Below the pieces are notes generated by a model, which saw only the letters and a program-made list of their open reading frames with translations, did no database searches and had not been told where the DNA came from. A stretch of 64,000 bases of DNA from Nocardia arthritidis NBRC 100137 (GTDB taxonomy: Bacteria; Actinomycetota; Actinomycetes; Mycobacteriales; Mycobacteriaceae): NCBI RefSeq assembly GCF_001612765.1, contig NZ_BDBB01000011.1, positions 62,001 through 126,000 on the forward strand. Reading direction: 5' to 3'. A program made the position numbers and the translations under genes. Of the stretch, positions 62,586-64,000 are shown piece after piece (the first letter of the stretch is position 1; every line of letters begins with the position of its first letter).

Positions 62586-63452
62586 TTAAGCGCGCCCGGC
62601 GGCTTCCTCAAGAGCCGCCGAACCGGCCGCGCGACGCCGGGCGGCCAGCCAGTCATACCAGGTAGACAGGCCTGCACCGCTGCTCACGGACAGCGGAAGG
62701 ACCTCGACGCCGGGATGTAGCGAATGGATGTACTCCCGGCATCGGTCCAGATCGAAATCGACATACGGCAGCAGATCGGTCTTGTTCACCAGCACCAGGC
62801 CTGCCGCCTGGAACATGTGTGGATACTTCAGCGGTTTGTCGGTCCCCTCGGTCACCGAGATGACGACCACCTTCTCCCGCTCCCCCAGGTCGAACAGCGC
62901 CGGGCAGACCAGGTTGCCGACGTTCTCGACGAACAACAGCGTGCCCGGCGCCGGGTCGAGCTTCTCCAACGCGCGATACATCATCTCGGCGTCCAGGTGA
63001 CATCCCGCCCCGGTGTTGATCTGCACGACCCGGCACCCGGTGGCCTGGATCCGTTCGGCGTCGAGCAATGTCGCCTGGTCACCCTCGATCACCGCGATCG
63101 GGGTCCGGCCGGACTCGCGGATGGTGCGTTCCAGCAGACTGGTCTTGCCCGCGCCCGGCGAGCTGGTCATGTTGAGCGCGACGATGTCGCGCTCGGCCAG
63201 CCAGGCCCGGTTGCGCTGCGCCAGTTCGTCGTTCTTGGCCAGCACCTTCAGCTCGAGGCTGACGGTCTCGGTGGCGGGCAGGTGGACGTGGTCGGCGTCC
63301 GGCCCGTGCGTGTGCTCGTGGTCCAGGACCTGCGCATGCTCATGGGGATGCGGGTGCTCATGATCGTGGCCGTGCGCCTCGGAGTGCTGGTGGTCGTGCG
63401 GGACGCGAATCAGCGCGGCGGCGTCGTCGCCGCACCCGCAGGTTGCGCACAT
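62586..63452 (-). CDS. hypB: Hydrogenase nickel incorporation GTPase HypB
   Basis: A 288-residue SIMIBI GTPase. It begins MCATCGCG, the CxxCxC high-affinity nickel site, followed by a His-rich nickel-storage stretch (HDHQHSEAHGHDHEHPHPHE, residues 19-38, and more to about 57). The G domain has SSPGAGKTSLLE, EGDQAT and VLVNKTDLLPYV. It hands nickel to the large subunit together with HypA. Its start lies 43 bases inside the end of hypA. Confidence 0.96.
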   Translation of the reverse strand: MCATCGCGDDAAALIRVPHDHQHSEAHGHDHEHPHPHEHAQVLDHEHTHGPDADHVHLPATETVSLELKVLAKNDELAQRNRAWLAERDIVALNMTSSPGAGKTSLLERTIRESGRTPIAVIEGDQATLLDAERIQATGCRVVQINTGAGCHLDAEMMYRALEKLDPAPGTLLFVENVGNLVCPALFDLGEREKVVVISVTEGTDKPLKYPHMFQAAGLVLVNKTDLLPYVDFDLDRCREYIHSLHPGVEVLPLSVSSGAGLSTWYDWLAARRRAAGSAALEEAAGRA

Positions 63453-63784
63453 TCCTCACTCACCTCCATGGATCGGATACGCAGCTCGCGCCCGGAGCGG
63501 ATCTCGACATCGGCGCTGCCGCAGGGACACAGCAGGATCGGGTCGGGCAGCCGGAACTCGGCTCCGCAGGTCCGGCACGCCCCTACGCCGGGGATCTCCA
63601 CCAGGACCAGCTGCGCGCCCTCGGCTACGGTCGCCTCGGCCGCGACTTCGAAACAGAACCGCATGGCCTCGGGCACGACCGCGCACAGCGCGCCGACCTC
63701 GACGGTGACGGAGTGCACCGGCCGGCCCGCCGCGTGCTCGCAGACGGCGTCGATGACGCTCTGCGTGATGGCCATCTCGTGCAT
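63410..63784 (-). CDS. hypA: Hydrogenase nickel metallochaperone HypA
   Basis: A 124-residue protein. MHEMAIT presents the nickel-binding N-terminus (His2), and the zinc site is ACRTCGAEF...LLCPCGSADVEI (four Cys). Start ATG is preceded by GAGG at six bases. Its last 14 codons overlap hypB, an unusually long overlap. It is the first gene of the hydrogenase cluster; the 216 bases upstream to the window edge must hold the promoter, but I could not mark an element there. Confidence 0.93.
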   Translation of the reverse strand: MHEMAITQSVIDAVCEHAAGRPVHSVTVEVGALCAVVPEAMRFCFEVAAEATVAEGAQLVLVEIPGVGACRTCGAEFRLPDPILLCPCGSADVEIRSGRELRIRSMEVSEECAQPAGAATTPPR

Positions 63785-64000
63785 CGCGACCTCGATTCCT
63801 CGAGCGGACAACCTTGAGGCTACTCCTCGGCAAACGCGGTGAGGGCCCGATCTTCGATGCTCGGCGAACGCATCTCCATGGCGTTACACCCGAGGCTCGA
63901 CCGTGTCCCGCTATCGGCCAAGCCGCGGCCGGGATCCCCCTCCGGATCCCCGCCGCCGGCAGCAAACACCTCGTGCTTTACCCGAGCACCGACCCGTCAC

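Overview
The window is high-GC actinobacterial chromosome, most probably from a Nocardia-like member of the Nocardiaceae/Mycobacteriales. The sigma factor SigB, the iron regulator IdeR, NrdR, LexA and AhpC/AhpD are all very close to the mycobacterial proteins as I remember them. Gene order also keeps parts of the M. tuberculosis Rv2707-Rv2720 block: a YihY-type membrane protein, DUF3039, DUF3099, sigB, ideR, DUF4192, a PAC2 protein, nrdR, and lexA with its divergent small gene. That block is opened here by many inserted genes. I found no rRNA, tRNA, CRISPR array or insertion sequence.

Region 1 (1-12.3 kb) holds the C-terminal part of a SNF2/HelZ-type helicase, a SWIM zinc-finger gene, and a methyltransferase divergent from an AraC regulator. 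Next come a short-chain dehydrogenase divergent from a TetR regulator with two operator-like sites between them, a superfamily 2 helicase, YihY, DUF3039, DUF3099, an MFS transporter, a VOC protein and a two-domain methyltransferase. Region 2 (12.4-26.1 kb) starts with sigB behind an ECF-type promoter. It continues with a lipoprotein, an overlapping pair for protein acylation (Pat-type GNAT) and deacylation (AcuC), ideR, a galE-like epimerase, DUF4192, a second lipoprotein, PAC2 and a Ski2-like helicase.

Region 3 (26.2-36.5 kb) opens with a compact polyamine operon: an ornithine decarboxylase-like enzyme followed by one protein that fuses SpeD (AdoMet decarboxylase) to SpeE (aminopropyltransferase), ending at a 17-bp perfect hairpin. 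Then come a TetR-SDR-tautomerase unit with the same 20-bp operator in front of both regulator and target, an oxyR/ahpC/ahpD peroxide-defence locus, a PhzF-like protein, sigK/rskA and DUF5134. Region 4 (37-48 kb) has a class III aminotransferase, hrpA, nrdR, a secreted protein of unknown function, and divS-like/lexA with three LexA boxes. It ends with a probable decayed mannosyltransferase fragment, two membrane proteins and a 28-residue methionine-rich peptide gene.

Region 5 (48-63.8 kb) is one long minus-strand gene cluster for a group 1h (actinobacterial, high-affinity) [NiFe]-hydrogenase. In transcription order it reads hypA, hypB, small subunit, large subunit, Nfu/Rieske-like fusion, DUF5947, DUF6084, a 442-residue unknown, DUF6893, an acidic unknown, maturation protease, a second hypC, hypF, hypC, hypD, hypE, a NicT nickel transporter and DUF6390. 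Most junctions overlap by four bases, which points to translational coupling. The cluster combines the structural subunits, active-site assembly (HypA-F), endoproteolytic maturation and nickel uptake. It suggests the host scavenges trace H2. DUF names and mycobacterial gene equivalences are recalled, not searched.
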